Of a stretch of 64,000 bases of DNA, positions 26,258-34,782 are shown in pieces. The DNA comes from Saccharothrix saharensis (lineage in GTDB: Bacteria > Actinomycetota > Actinomycetes > Mycobacteriales > Pseudonocardiaceae): NCBI RefSeq assembly GCF_006716745.1, contig NZ_VFPP01000001.1, positions 2,666,001 to 2,730,000 on the forward strand. Direction: 5' to 3'. The first letter of the stretch is position 1. Each line of letters begins with the position of its first letter. The notes beneath the pieces are model-generated. The model was not told where the DNA came from. It saw only the letters and a program-made list of their open reading frames with translations, and made no database searches. Both the position numbers and the translations under genes were made by a program.

Positions 26258-27195
26258 TCAGCGCGCGGGTTCGAGCCCGGCGGGCAGGTGCCGCACCGAC
26301 GCGTCCGGCCGCCGGCCCGGCCGATGCCATGCCCACGGCGCGGCGGCCGGGCCGACGACGGTGGACCGCCCCGTGGCGCGGGCGACGAGGTCGGCGGGCA
26401 CGTGCACCTGCCGCGCGGTCTCCGCGAGCACCGCGTACACGGCGGCCCGCACCCCGGCGGGGACGGCCGCGGCGGCGAGCAGGACCAGCAGCGGTGCCAG
26501 TTCTGCGGGGATCGTCACCGCGACCCGGAGCGGGCGGCGCGGCTTCCGGCGCAGGGCGACGGCGCTGCCCGGCAACGCGCCGACGGTGCAGCCGTTGCCG
26601 ATGAACGCCGACGCCGGCGGACCGCCCAGCCGCCGGTCGGCGGTGATCGGGCCGGGGGCCGGGGACGGCGGGATGCACGCGCCGACCCCGGCCACCACGC
26701 CGCCGACACCACCGGTGCGGCCGGCGTCGCGACGTGCTGGACCGCGTCGACCAGGGCGTTGGCCCGACGGCGTCGCCACGTCGGCCACCGGCCCGGCCGC
26801 GGCGGGGCCGAAGAACGCGGTGGCCGTGCCCGCCACCGCCTGCAACGCCGCCAGGTGCCACGGCGCGGCGGTCCCGCTGAGCAGGAGGACGGCCGTCAGC
26901 CCTTAAAAGGCGCAGCGGACGAGGTCGGCCGCGAGCATCACGGCACGGCGTGACAGCAGGTCGGCCACCACCCCGCCGACGAGCGTGGACACGACCACCG
27001 GCAACCGGCCGGCAGCACCAGCCCCACCGCGGTCGGTGACGCGCCCAGGCGCAATGCCCCGAACAGCGGCGCGACGGCGATCAGTCCGCCACCGAGGCGG
27101 GAGGACGTCCGGGCGACGGAGTACCAGCGGAACGCGGATCGCGCAGCAGCGGTGGCAGGAGCCGGGTCACCGAGGGGGACGGTGCCGGCCACCAC
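26258..27195 (-). pseudogene. Decayed MFS exporter (EntS-like MFS_3)
   Basis: Fragments of one MFS transporter in at least two frames on the minus strand. The N-terminal TM1-TM2 piece near 27150-26940 reads 'RWYSVARTSSRLGGGLI' and 'LFGALRLGASPTAVGLVLPA' and then loses frame. A middle piece from 26845 reads 'QAVAGTATAFFGPAAAGPVA', followed by degenerate sequence. A late piece contains 'RPLRVAVTIPAELAPLLVLL' and 'VHVPADLVARATGRSTV'. Order matches an intact MFS_3 protein, but TM helices 3-6 are scrambled. No functional product is expected. Confidence 0.65.
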
Positions 27196-27211
27196 CGACA
27201 GGAACGGCGAA

Positions 27212-27250
27212 GGCCGGCCCGGCGTCGGTACCGCTGACGCCGGGCCGGCC
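27212..27250 (-). terminator. Perfect 15-bp hairpin after the AA10 gene
   Basis: Arms 27212-27226 and 27236-27250 are fully complementary with a 9-nt loop. It begins 17 bp past the stop codon of the minus-strand LPMO gene. Confidence 0.75.
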
Positions 27251-27266
27251 GTTCCGTGCTCCGGTC

Positions 27267-27929
27267 CTAGCCGAAGTTCACGTCACTGCACCACATGTAC
27301 GCCTGGTCGAGGTGGGAAGCCTGCCAGATCGTGAACACCACGTGGTGACCCCGGTACGAGCCGGAGGTCTGGACGTTGAACCGGATGTCCTTCGCCGGGG
27401 CGAACCGACCGGTCTGCGTGACCAGGTCGAGGTTGCCCCAACCCAGCCGCTGGGTCTTCGGGTCGAACCCGTTCTTGCTGACGTACACCTTGAAGTAGTC
27501 GGCACCGTGGCTGGCCTGGTCGTACAGGTGCATCGTGAAGCTGCTGCCGACGTTGGTCGTCCGCCACTGGCCCGGGTTGTTCAAGGCGTTGTTGCGCGAG
27601 AGGTTGTTGCTGCACAGCGTTCCGTCGGGGGTCGCACCCTGGAAATTGCCCCTCAGGCCGTCCCGCAGCGCGCTCATCCAGTTCCACATGGTGTCGGCGT
27701 TCGCCTGGAACGCCTGGTAACACATGGGGTCCTGCTGCTGCATCGCCGGGTTCGTGTGCTGGCTGCCCCACGACTGCCAGCACTGGTAGGCGCGGGTGGC
27801 GGGACCGACGATCGTCCCGTGCGCCGAAGCCGTCGGCGCGGAGACGATGGTGCACGCCACCAAGCCGATGACCAGCGCGATGATGCCCCGCCGTCTGGCG
27901 ACGGACCCGGAAGTACCACGGACACGCAT
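27267..27929 (-). CDS. Secreted AA10 lytic polysaccharide monooxygenase
   Basis: A 220-residue secreted copper enzyme (chitin-binding type 3 / AA10) that oxidatively cleaves crystalline cellulose or chitin. A signal peptide ends 'SAPTASA', leaving His37 as the mature N-terminal residue of the copper histidine brace; the second brace histidine is most likely His141 in 'QASHGADYFKVYVSK'. Four or more Cys support disulfides. There is no carbohydrate-binding module. GGAGG lies 7 bp before the ATG. The promoter holds a perfect TGGGAGCGCTCCCA, the site recognised by the cellobiose-responsive repressor CebR in streptomycetes, which argues for cellulose as substrate. A terminator follows, so it is monocistronic. 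Confidence 0.93.
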   Translation of the reverse strand: MRVRGTSGSVARRRGIIALVIGLVACTIVSAPTASAHGTIVGPATRAYQCWQSWGSQHTNPAMQQQDPMCYQAFQANADTMWNWMSALRDGLRGNFQGATPDGTLCSNNLSRNNALNNPGQWRTTNVGSSFTMHLYDQASHGADYFKVYVSKNGFDPKTQRLGWGNLDLVTQTGRFAPAKDIRFNVQTSGSYRGHHVVFTIWQASHLDQAYMWCSDVNFG

Positions 27930-27976
27930 CGATGGGCCTCCATTCTCCGGATGGGTGTGAGCGGCGGTGATCGATA

Positions 27977-27990
27977 TGGGAGCGCTCCCA
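27977..27990. promoter_or_regulatory. CebR-type operator TGGGAGCGCTCCCA
   Basis: A perfect 14-bp palindrome, 47 bp upstream of the LPMO start codon. It is identical to the published consensus for the LacI-family repressor CebR, which is released by cello-oligosaccharides. Its presence predicts cellulose-inducible expression of the LPMO. The divergent sigma gene starts 157 bp away and might also be affected. Confidence 0.8.
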
Positions 27991-28020
27991 GAACGAGTGT
28001 CAGCCTATACGTCACTGAGC

Positions 28021-28038
28021 GAAACTTCAACGAAACTT
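28021..28038. repeat. Direct repeat of GAAACTT in the LPMO-sigma intergenic region
   Basis: GAAACTT occurs at 28021-28027 and 28032-28038, one helical turn apart (11 bp), in an AT-rich stretch rare for this window. The second copy (CGAAACTTTGT) resembles the CGAAACTTTCG element known from actinomycete xylanase promoters, matching 9 of 11 positions. It may be a promoter or regulator site for either divergent gene. Confidence 0.4.
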
Positions 28039-28147
28039 TGTGTAGCGGTTTCATCGGGCATACCGGACAAACCGGGCCACCCGATGTGGCCTGCGCTGAC
28101 CTGCGTCGACCGTCGAGGTGAACCCTTTCGGTGGGTCGAGGTCTCTC

Positions 28148-28699
28148 ATGGGGGTGAGCGTGGTTGATCGTGGTTGGGCAAGCGAGCGGCTGATCGAGGC
28201 CGCGCGGGGCGGCGACCCCGAAGCACTCGTCGCGGTGGTGCACAGCGCGCACCCGCACGTGCGGCGGTTCGCGGAGACCCTGTGCGCGTCACCGCAGGAC
28301 GCCGAGGACGCGGCGCAGGAGGCGTTGATCGTCCTGTACCGCGAGATCGGCTCCTTGCGCGCCACGGCGGCGCTCGCGTCGTGGATGTTCCGGATCGTCC
28401 GGCACGAGTGCCTGCGCCGGGCCCGGCGGCTGCTCGACCGGCCGGACGAGGCGGACGTCGTCGCGGCGGCGTCGGCCGAGGACGAGGTGCTCCGGCGCCT
28501 GGAAGCCGACCGCGTGGCGGCGGCGATCCGGGCGTTGCCCGACGTCCAGCGGCGCGTGCTGGTGATGCGGGACGTGCTCGGCCGGCCGGGACGCGCGGTC
28601 GCCGAGTCGCTCGGGCTGAGCACCCCGGCGATGAAGTCCCACCTGCACCGGGCCAGGGCCGCGCTGCGCCTCAGCCTGCGCGGGACCGACAGCGCCTGA
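28148..28699 (+). CDS. ECF-type RNA polymerase sigma factor
   Basis: A 183-residue extracytoplasmic-function sigma factor. Region 2 contains 'DAEDAAQEALIVLYREIGSL' and 'ASWMFRIVRHECLRRARRLL'. Region 4 is 'ALPDVQRRVLVMRDVLGRPG' and 'AVAESLGLSTPAMKSHLHRA'. The ATG at 28148 with GAGG 6 bp upstream is preferred over GTG codons at 28118 and 28154. No anti-sigma gene is adjacent; a peroxiredoxin gene follows after 47 bp on the same strand. The pair suggests a sigma factor that responds to oxidative stress or co-expresses a peroxidase. Confidence 0.88.
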   Translation: MGVSVVDRGWASERLIEAARGGDPEALVAVVHSAHPHVRRFAETLCASPQDAEDAAQEALIVLYREIGSLRATAALASWMFRIVRHECLRRARRLLDRPDEADVVAAASAEDEVLRRLEADRVAAAIRALPDVQRRVLVMRDVLGRPGRAVAESLGLSTPAMKSHLHRARAALRLSLRGTDSA

Positions 28700-28746
28700 C
28701 GCCGTCGACCGACGCCTTGTCACCCAGTTCGAAGGGAAGGTCCACC

Positions 28747-29214
28747 GTGCTCGAACCCGGCTCGCCCGCACCGCGACTGGTGCTGGAAGACACCGACGGG
28801 CAGGCCGTCCGCCTGTCCGACTACCAGGGCAGGCACGCGGTGCTGCTCTTCTTCATGCGGTCGACGTCGTGCCCGATCTGCAACCGACACGTCCGCGACC
28901 TGGCCCAGCGCGCCGACGACCTGGCCGCCGACGACGTCCGCGTGCTCATCGCGGTCCCCGAGGACCGACCGGAGGCCGTCAAGTGGAAGGAGGAGCACGG
29001 GATCCCGTTCCCGGTCCTGACGGGCCGCCACGAGAACCCGCACGAACTGGTCGGGTTGAGCCGCAAGGTGTTCGGCTCGATGCAGCAGTCCGGCAGCATC
29101 CTGGTCGACCGGCAGGGCATCGTGCGCCACGCGCACGGCGCCACGCTGCCGACGAACAGCTACGACGAACCCGGCATCACCGCCGCCATCGCATCCCTGC
29201 GCACCCCGGCCTGA
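28747..29214 (+). CDS. Peroxiredoxin (AhpC/TSA, atypical)
   Basis: A 155-residue thioredoxin-fold peroxidase. The active site is 'MRSTSCPICNRHVRDL', with the peroxidatic Cys42 and a second Cys45 in a CxxC arrangement, as in the AhpC/TSA-like redoxins often found beside ECF sigma genes. 'GSMQQSGSILVDRQGIVRHA' is the conserved late strand. It reduces peroxides using a thiol donor. GGGAAGG precedes the GTG at 28747. It probably forms an operon with the sigma factor 47 bp upstream. Confidence 0.85.
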   Translation: MLEPGSPAPRLVLEDTDGQAVRLSDYQGRHAVLLFFMRSTSCPICNRHVRDLAQRADDLAADDVRVLIAVPEDRPEAVKWKEEHGIPFPVLTGRHENPHELVGLSRKVFGSMQQSGSILVDRQGIVRHAHGATLPTNSYDEPGITAAIASLRTPA

Positions 29215-29278
29215 CCGGAGCTCGCCGCCGGTCGGCCACGGCCACGGCCACCGAAGGCCCGCCACCGAGCGGTCCGGC

Positions 29279-29326
29279 CCGGGTGCGGCCGAGGGCTCGA
29301 ACCGGCCGCCCCCGACCCGCACCCGG
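29279..29326. terminator. Hairpin between peroxiredoxin and MFS genes
   Basis: CCGGGTGCG (29279-29287) pairs with CGCACCCGG (29318-29326), and the 30-nt loop can form a smaller GC stem. It sits between convergent genes. Confidence 0.5.
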
Positions 29327-29331
29327 AACCG

Positions 29332-30861
29332 TCAGTGGCCCGCGGACATCGGGGCCGGTTCACCGGCGGTGTCCGGGCTGGTCCGGCGCAGCGCGACCAT
29401 GCCCACCACCGCGAACACCACGACGACCGAAGCGCCGATGCCGGCCACGACGTGCAGGCCCGACGCGAACGCGTCCCGCGCCGTGGCCAGCACGCCCTCC
29501 CCCAGCGGACCCGGCAGGGAACCCGCCGCTCGCAGGGCGCCCGCCATGCTGTCCGAAGCCAGAGCCGCCGCCTCGGCGGGCACCTCCCCCGGGACGGCGA
29601 CCGAGTCCCGGTACACCGCCGTGCCGACGCTGCCGAACACCGCGATGCCCATGGCGATCCCGAACTCCCCGCTGGTCTCCGACATGGCCGACGCGGCGCC
29701 GGCCTTCCGCGGCGGCACGGAGCCGACCACCATCTCGGTGCACAGCACGCCCTGCGGCCCCATCCCGAAGCTCGCGATCGACATGCCCGCCACCACGAAC
29801 GCCACCCCGCCCGCGCCGTCGGCCAGCGTGAAGAGCCCGATCCCGCCCGCCGCCACCAGCATCCCGAACCCGAGCACGAACTCGGGCCGGAACCGCCGCG
29901 CCAACCGCGGCGCGAGCAGCGAACCCACGACCACCGCGCCCGCCTGCGGCACCAGCCACAGCCCCGCCTGCGCCGCGGACAGCCCGGCGACCATCTGCAA
30001 GTACTGGCTGACCAGCAGGAAGACCCCGCCCATGGTGAGCGCGCCGACCAGCATGATGCTCACCGCCGCGCTGAACGCCCGCACCCGGAACAGCCGCAGG
30101 TCGAGCATCGGGTCGGCCAAGCCGCGCTGCCGCCGGGCGAAGACCACGCCGACCGCCACGCCCACGGCCAGCACGACCGCGTTCACCGGCGACACCCCGT
30201 CCTTGGCGGTCTCCTTGAGGGCGTAGACGACCGGCAGGATCGCGCCCAACGACAGCGCCACGCTCGCCGGGTCGAGCCGCCCGGCGGCCGTGTCGCGGTA
30301 CTCCGGCAGCAACTTCGGCGCGGCGACCAGCAGCAGCACCATGACCGGCACGGCCATCAGGAACACCGAGCCCCACCGGAACCGCTCCAGCAGCACGCCA
30401 CCGACCACCGGCCCGATGACCATGCCGCCCATGAAGCAGCTCATCCACACCGCGATGGCGGTGCCGCGCTGCTTGGCGTCCTGGAACATGTTGCTGATCA
30501 GCGCCAACGTGGACGGCATCAGCGTCGCGCCCGCGACACCGAGCACGGCCCGCGCCCCGATCAGCATCTCCGGGCTCGTGGACAACGCCGCCACCACCGA
30601 CGCCGCGCCGAACGCCGCGCCACCGACCATGAGCAGCTTCCGCCTGCCGATCCGGTCACCCAGCGTGCCCATCGTGACCAGGAAGCCCGCGATCATGAAG
30701 CCGTAGATGTCGATGATCCACAGCAGCTGGGTGCTGCTCGGCCGCAGGTCCGCGGCCAGGTGCGGGACCGCCAGGTGCAGCACGCTCATGTCCAGCGACA
30801 ACAGCAGCGTCGGCAGCGCCAGCACCGCCAACCCCAGCCACTCGCGTCGTCCTGCCCTCAT
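29332..30861 (-). CDS. MFS drug exporter, QacA/SmvA-like (DHA2)
   Basis: A 509-residue 14-TM major facilitator protein. TM1 carries the DHA2-typical 'LLLSLDMSVLHLAVPHLAAD', and motif A reads 'GTLGDRIGRRKLLMVGG'. QacA/SmvA-type pumps export cationic dyes, quaternary ammonium compounds and some antibiotics by proton antiport. The ATG at 30861 has GGGGAG 6 bp upstream; the frame extends to 30984 but those residues are hydrophilic and unlike the family. No regulator is adjacent, apart from possible remnants at 30893-31334. Confidence 0.9.
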   Translation of the reverse strand: MRAGRREWLGLAVLALPTLLLSLDMSVLHLAVPHLAADLRPSSTQLLWIIDIYGFMIAGFLVTMGTLGDRIGRRKLLMVGGAAFGAASVVAALSTSPEMLIGARAVLGVAGATLMPSTLALISNMFQDAKQRGTAIAVWMSCFMGGMVIGPVVGGVLLERFRWGSVFLMAVPVMVLLLVAAPKLLPEYRDTAAGRLDPASVALSLGAILPVVYALKETAKDGVSPVNAVVLAVGVAVGVVFARRQRGLADPMLDLRLFRVRAFSAAVSIMLVGALTMGGVFLLVSQYLQMVAGLSAAQAGLWLVPQAGAVVVGSLLAPRLARRFRPEFVLGFGMLVAAGGIGLFTLADGAGGVAFVVAGMSIASFGMGPQGVLCTEMVVGSVPPRKAGAASAMSETSGEFGIAMGIAVFGSVGTAVYRDSVAVPGEVPAEAAALASDSMAGALRAAGSLPGPLGEGVLATARDAFASGLHVVAGIGASVVVVFAVVGMVALRRTSPDTAGEPAPMSAGH

Positions 30862-30892
30862 CGTCGTCTCCCCGCCGTCTCGGTCGTCCCTG

Positions 30893-31334
30893 TCACCCTT
30901 CAGTCGAACGGCGAGGACCCGGATCGACACCGCGAGCGGAAAAGATTCGCCGATCACGTCCTCGGCCGGTGTGGTGGCGCTCATCCGCTCCCTGGCCTCC
31001 TCGTTCCCGAAGCGTGGAAGCGCAGGTCACGGCCGCGATGTCGGCCGGGTGGGCGGAGGCGGTCGGCACGTCGCCGAACGCGTCGCCCACGCGCGACCGG
31101 AGCAGCCGGCGCAGCGCGTCGGACGAGCACGCCGGCCGGCCCGACGTGCGAGCGGCGCGCGCTCGGGGGTGGCCGCTCGCGTGCGCGAGCAGGGTCGAGC
31201 GGGGTGATCCGCGGCACGAGGACGAGCGAGTCGTGGGTGAGCCGGTCCGGCCACGACATCACGGCGAACCGGTCGGGCCACTCCGGGGTGCCGCCGCGCG
31301 CCGGGTCGAGGTGGAACTCGAAGTCGTGGGGCAT
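30893..31334 (-). other. Possible decayed gene upstream of the MFS exporter
   Basis: A minus-strand frame starting at 31334 begins with natural-looking sequence ('MPHDFEFHLDPARGGTPEWP', 'RLTHDSLVLVPRITPLDP') and then turns into Arg/Pro-rich shadow sequence. A second minus-strand frame further on regains natural composition ('MGDAFGDVPTASAHPADIAA'). This is consistent with a frameshifted gene. I do not recognise the family, and there is no good ribosome site. Confidence 0.3.
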
Positions 31335-31379
31335 GGCGGCACTGCGGCACGTCGTCGGGCTCAGCCACCGAGAGGAAAA

Positions 31380-31400
31380 CCCCTCGCCGCGGGCGAGGGG
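31380..31400. terminator. Strong hairpin, 9-bp stem with 3-nt loop
   Basis: CCCCTCGCC (31380-31388) and GGCGAGGGG (31392-31400) are perfect complements. On the minus strand the stem is followed by GTTTTCC, terminator-like. It insulates the EF-G2 leader or may terminate antisense transcription. A TACACT at 31408-31413 just after it could be the -10 box of the EF-G2 promoter. Confidence 0.5.
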
Positions 31401-31468
31401 TCGTGCCTACACTCCCGCTCGACTTCGCGCGTCGATCGACGACGCGCCCGTGACGAGGGAGGCAGGCC

Positions 31469-31573
31469 GTGCGCTACCGCACCGCTGTCGTCGTCCCCTC
31501 CTCGCGTCACGAGGTGATCCTGGTGTCTCCGGGAGCCCGGTGCCGGCTGCGCGCCCGGCTCCGGATGTCCTGA
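31469..31573 (+). CDS. Upstream leader ORF (34 aa) of the EF-G2 gene
   Basis: GTG at 31469 is preceded by GAGGGAGGCAGG, one of the best ribosome sites in the region, and encodes a 34-residue Arg/Val-rich peptide starting 'MRYRTAVVVPSSRHEVILVS' and ending at TGA 31571-31573. A hairpin-rich stretch follows and the EF-G2 gene begins 119 bp after the stop. A short translated ORF followed by mRNA structure ahead of a translation factor fits a ribosome-sensing attenuation leader. This is inference; the peptide may have no function of its own. Confidence 0.5.
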   Translation: MRYRTAVVVPSSRHEVILVSPGARCRLRARLRMS

Positions 31574-31584
31574 CGAACGCCTGA

Positions 31585-31626
31585 CCACCGGGCTCTTGCT
31601 GCGCCGCAGCGGAACCGCCCCGGTGG
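31585..31626 (+). promoter_or_regulatory. Nested hairpins in the EF-G2 leader
   Basis: CCACCGGG (31585-31592) pairs with CCCGGTGG (31619-31626). Inside the loop GCTGC (31598-31602) pairs with GCAGC (31606-31610). The structure starts 12 bp after the leader-ORF stop and 67 bp before the EF-G2 start, a position where a stalled leader ribosome would affect folding. Confidence 0.45.
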
Positions 31627-31692
31627 CCCGCACCGGCGGCTCGTCGCGCCATCGCGCGGACCTGTTCCGGATCACCCGAAAGGCGCTGTGCC

Positions 31693-33723
31693 GTGCGCAC
31701 CGACCCGAACCGCACCTCGACGTTCCCGCTGACCGGCGTCCGCAACCTGGGCATCCTGGCCCACGTCGACGCGGGCAAGACGACCCTCACCGAACGGATC
31801 CTGTACGCCACCGGCACGACCCACAAGCGCGGCGAGGTCCACGACGGCACCACCGTCACCGACTTCGACCCGCAGGAGCGCGACCGCGGCATCACGATCT
31901 TCGCCGCCGCCGTGAGCTGCACGTGGGACGGCCACCGGATCAACCTGATCGACACACCGGGCCACGTCGACTTCGCCGACGAGGTCGAGCGCTCGCTGCG
32001 GGTGCTCGACGGCGCGGTCGCGGTGTTCGACGGGGTCGCCGGGGTCGAGCCGCAGAGCGAGTCGGTCTGGCGGCAGGCCGACCGGCACGGTGTGCCGCGC
32101 ATCGCGTTCGTCAACAAGATGGACCGGGCGGGCGCGGACCTCGACGCGGCCGTGGCGTCGATCCGCGACCGGCTGCACCCGGTGCCGCTGGTCGTCCAGC
32201 TGCCGATCGGCGCGGAGGACGCGTTCACCGGCGTGGTCGACCTGCTGCGCCTGCGGGCGCTGGTGTGGACCGGTGACGACGTCGAGCACCTGCCCGTGCC
32301 GGAAGCGCTGCGGGACGAGGCGAACCGGCGACGACGGCTGCTGGAGGAGGCGGTGGCCGAGCTGCACCCGGCCGCGCTGGAGGAGTTCGTCGCCGAGTCG
32401 ACGGTCTCCGCCCGCACGTTGACGTCGGCGTTGCGCGACCTCACCCGCACCGGCGAGGCCGTGGTCGTCCTGTGCGGGTCGGCCTACCGCAACCGCGGTG
32501 TCGAGCCGTTGCTGGACGCGGTCGCGGCCTACCTGCCGTCACCGCTGGACCTGCCGCCGGTGCGCGGCGCGGACGGCGACGAGCGCACCGCGGACCCGGC
32601 CGGTCCGTTCGCGGCACTGGTGTTCAAGGTGAACGCGACGGGCACTGGCCGGTTGACCTACCTGCGCGTCTACTCGGGCACCATCCACAAGGGAGGGACA
32701 GTGCTGGACCCCGGGACCGGCCGGGTCGAGCGGGTCGCCCGCATCCTGCGGGTGCAGGCCGACCGGCACGAGTCGGTGGACGTCGCCGCGGCCGGTGACA
32801 TCGTCGCCGTGGTCGGGCTGAAGTCGGCCCGCGCCGGGACGACGTTGTGCGCGCCCGACGCCCCCCTGGTGCTCGAACCGCCGGTGGTGGCGACCCCGGT
32901 CGTCTCCGTCGCGGTCGAACCGCGCACGGCCGCGCAGCACGAGCGGTTGGCTCAGGCGTTGGCGCAACTGGTGGAGGAGGACCCCGCGCTGGTGGTCCGG
33001 GCGGACCGCGAGACCGGTCAGACCGTCCTGTCCGGGATGGGCGAGCTGCACCTGGAGGTGACGGTGGAGAAGGCCAGGCGCGACCACCGGCTCGACATCG
33101 TGGTCGGGCGGCCGAAGGTGGCCTACCGGGAGACCGTCGTCCGCGGTGTCTCCGGCTTCGCGTACCGGCACGTCAAGCAGGAAGGAGGTGCGGGTCAGTT
33201 CGCCCACGTGGTCATCGACGTGCAGCCGTCGGACGGTGACGACTTCGAGTTCCGGTCCGCGGTGACCGGCGGACGGGTGCCTTCGGAGTACGTGCGCGCG
33301 GTGGAAGCCGGGTGCCGGGACGCGTTGGCCGACGGCCCCCTGGGCGGGCACCCGGTGACGGGGCTGCGGGTCACGCTCATCGACGGCTCGACCCACGTCA
33401 AGGACTCGTCGGAGATGGCGTTCCGCACCGCCGGCCGGTTCGCGCTCCGGGACGCCCTGCGGGCGAGCACGGTGGCGCTGCTGGAACCGGTCGCCGAGGT
33501 CACGGTGACCGTCCCGGAGATCGCCGTGGGCAGGGTGCTCGGCGACCTCTCGGCGCGGCGGGGCCGGATCCTCGGCTCCACCGCCCGCGCGGGCACGACG
33601 GTCGTCACCGCGAGCGTGCCGCTGGCCGAGTTGTTCGGCTACGCGACCCGGTTGCGCAGCCGGACCCAGGGCCGGGGCACGTTCACCTCCCGGCCCACCG
33701 GTTACGCGCCGGCTCCCGCGTAG
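31693..33723 (+). CDS. Elongation factor G paralogue (EF-G2-like)
   Basis: A 676-residue translational GTPase. G1 is '[15 protein letters not shown]', G2 lies in '[13 protein letters not shown]', G3 is '[16 protein letters not shown]' and G4 is 'NKMDRAGAD'. Domains II-V follow: '[12 protein letters not shown]' in domain III, '[19 protein letters not shown]' and '[15 protein letters not shown]' in domain IV, and '[13 protein letters not shown]' at the end. The complete domain IV indicates an EF-G relative rather than a TetM-type ribosome-protection protein, although the family includes factors of unknown or stress-related role. The housekeeping fusA, rpsL and tuf genes are not adjacent, so this is an accessory copy with its own leader region. 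Confidence 0.85.
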   Translation: MRTDPNRTSTFPLTGVRNLGILAHVDAGKTTLTERILYATGTTHKRGEVHDGTTVTDFDPQERDRGITIFAAAVSCTWDGHRINLIDTPGHVDFADEVERSLRVLDGAVAVFDGVAGVEPQSESVWRQADRHGVPRIAFVNKMDRAGADLDAAVASIRDRLHPVPLVVQLPIGAEDAFTGVVDLLRLRALVWTGDDVEHLPVPEALRDEANRRRRLLEEAVAELHPAALEEFVAESTVSARTLTSALRDLTRTGEAVVVLCGSAYRNRGVEPLLDAVAAYLPSPLDLPPVRGADGDERTADPAGPFAALVFKVNATGTGRLTYLRVYSGTIHKGGTVLDPGTGRVERVARILRVQADRHESVDVAAAGDIVAVVGLKSARAGTTLCAPDAPLVLEPPVVATPVVSVAVEPRTAAQHERLAQALAQLVEEDPALVVRADRETGQTVLSGMGELHLEVTVEKARRDHRLDIVVGRPKVAYRETVVRGVSGFAYRHVKQEGGAGQFAHVVIDVQPSDGDDFEFRSAVTGGRVPSEYVRAVEAGCRDALADGPLGGHPVTGLRVTLIDGSTHVKDSSEMAFRTAGRFALRDALRASTVALLEPVAEVTVTVPEIAVGRVLGDLSARRGRILGSTARAGTTVVTASVPLAELFGYATRLRSRTQGRGTFTSRPTGYAPAPA

Positions 33724-33731
33724 CCACGACG

Positions 33732-33758
33732 ACGGCCCGCCCACACCGGGCGGGCCGT
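33732..33758. terminator. Bidirectional 11-bp hairpin
   Basis: ACGGCCCGCCC (33732-33742) pairs with GGGCGGGCCGT (33748-33758) around a 5-nt loop, between the EF-G2 stop and the convergent XRE gene. Confidence 0.8.
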
Positions 33759-33777
33759 CTCCGCTCCACCGTGGACG

Positions 33778-34650
33778 CTACTGGTGGTCGATCGCCGCCC
33801 GGGTCGCGTGCAGCGAGGCCAGCAGCCGCAACCGGTCGGCGTCGGGGCTGCCCGGCTCGGCGGTGAAGACCAGCATGACCGGGCCCGGGTCGCCGGGCAG
33901 CGGGTACGTGTCCCAGTCCAGCACCACGTCACCCACCTCGGGCACCCGGAACGCCTTGGTGCCGCTGACCGACCCGCGCACGTCGTGCCGCGCCCACAGC
34001 CGCCGGAACTCGGCGCTGCGGATGCTCAGCTCGCCGACGACCGCGGTGGCGCGCGGGTGCGTCGGGTCGGTGGCGACGGCGGCCCGCATCATGCCGATGT
34101 AGTCCAGGGCCTGCCGCTCCCAGTCCGGGCAGCTCCGCCCTCCGGTCAGCGCGTCGTCGAACAGCAGCAGGAGCATGTTCAACCGGTCCGGCGGGTAGTC
34201 GCCGGGCGCGCCGAGCAACGCCTCGGCCATCGGGTTCCAGTCGAGCAGGTCGAGGTGCCTGCCGAGCACGACCGCCGGCGTGTCCAGCACCCGCAGCAGC
34301 CGGCGGGTGCGGTCCGGCACCCGTTCCGCGGCTCGGTCCGGCCGGCTGGGCACGGGTCGGCGGGCGGCGTGCGCCAGGGCGAACAGGTGCCGCCGCTCCG
34401 CGTCGTCCAGGCCGAGCGCGCCGGCCAGCGCGTCCAGGACGTCGTCGGACGGCCGCACCTCCCGGCCCTGCTCGATCCGCTGGTAGTAGTCGGTGCTCAA
34501 CCCGGCCAGCAGCGCCAGCTCCTCGCGCCGCAACCCGGCGACCTTGCGCCGCCCGCCCGGCTCCAGGCCGACGTCGTGCGGCCGCAGCCGGCCGCGCCGG
34601 GCGCGCAGGAAATCACCGAGCTCGCGAGCGTGCGGATGACGACTGCCCAT
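33778..34650 (-). CDS. XRE-family regulator with MmyB-like ligand domain
   Basis: A 290-residue regulator. The N-terminal HTH at residues 35-85 includes 'GLRREELALLAGLSTDYYQR' and 'IEQGREVRPSDDVLDALAGA', the signature of actinobacterial XRE/MmyB proteins. The C-terminal part ('LLDWNPMAEALLG', 'FRRLWARHDVRG') is the MmyB-like ligand-binding domain, thought to bind fatty acids or similar molecules. It is divergent from the SDR gene at 34783, which is its most likely target: this XRE-SDR pairing is common in actinomycetes. Confidence 0.9.
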   Translation of the reverse strand: MGSRHPHARELGDFLRARRGRLRPHDVGLEPGGRRKVAGLRREELALLAGLSTDYYQRIEQGREVRPSDDVLDALAGALGLDDAERRHLFALAHAARRPVPSRPDRAAERVPDRTRRLLRVLDTPAVVLGRHLDLLDWNPMAEALLGAPGDYPPDRLNMLLLLFDDALTGGRSCPDWERQALDYIGMMRAAVATDPTHPRATAVVGELSIRSAEFRRLWARHDVRGSVSGTKAFRVPEVGDVVLDWDTYPLPGDPGPVMLVFTAEPGSPDADRLRLLASLHATRAAIDHQ

Positions 34651-34684
34651 GCCACGAGTGTGCCGTCCCGCGGGACGCCCAAGG

Positions 34685-34705
34685 TAGGCACGGCAGACCT
34701 AGGCA
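34685..34705. repeat. TAGGCA direct repeat between XRE and SDR genes
   Basis: TAGGCA at 34685-34690 and again at 34700-34705, 15 bp apart, in the 132-bp divergent promoter region. It is a candidate binding site for the XRE protein; CCTAGG at 34698-34703 is also palindromic. Confidence 0.3.
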
Positions 34706-34782
34706 ACCGAGGCCGACCGAGCCGGCCGTGATCGCTCCTAGCGTCGCGGGCACAACGCCTCGACAACCCCAGGAGCGACCGC

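Noticed and set aside
31401-31420. WhiB7-type promoter for the EF-G2 leader
   Set aside because: TACACT could be a -10 box and an AT-rich GAAAAC lies upstream, but no TTG-type -35 sits at the right distance.
31693-33723. Tetracycline-resistance ribosome-protection protein
   Set aside because: Domain IV and the C-terminus match EF-G, including DSSEMAF and the TQGRGTFT ending; TetM-type proteins differ there.
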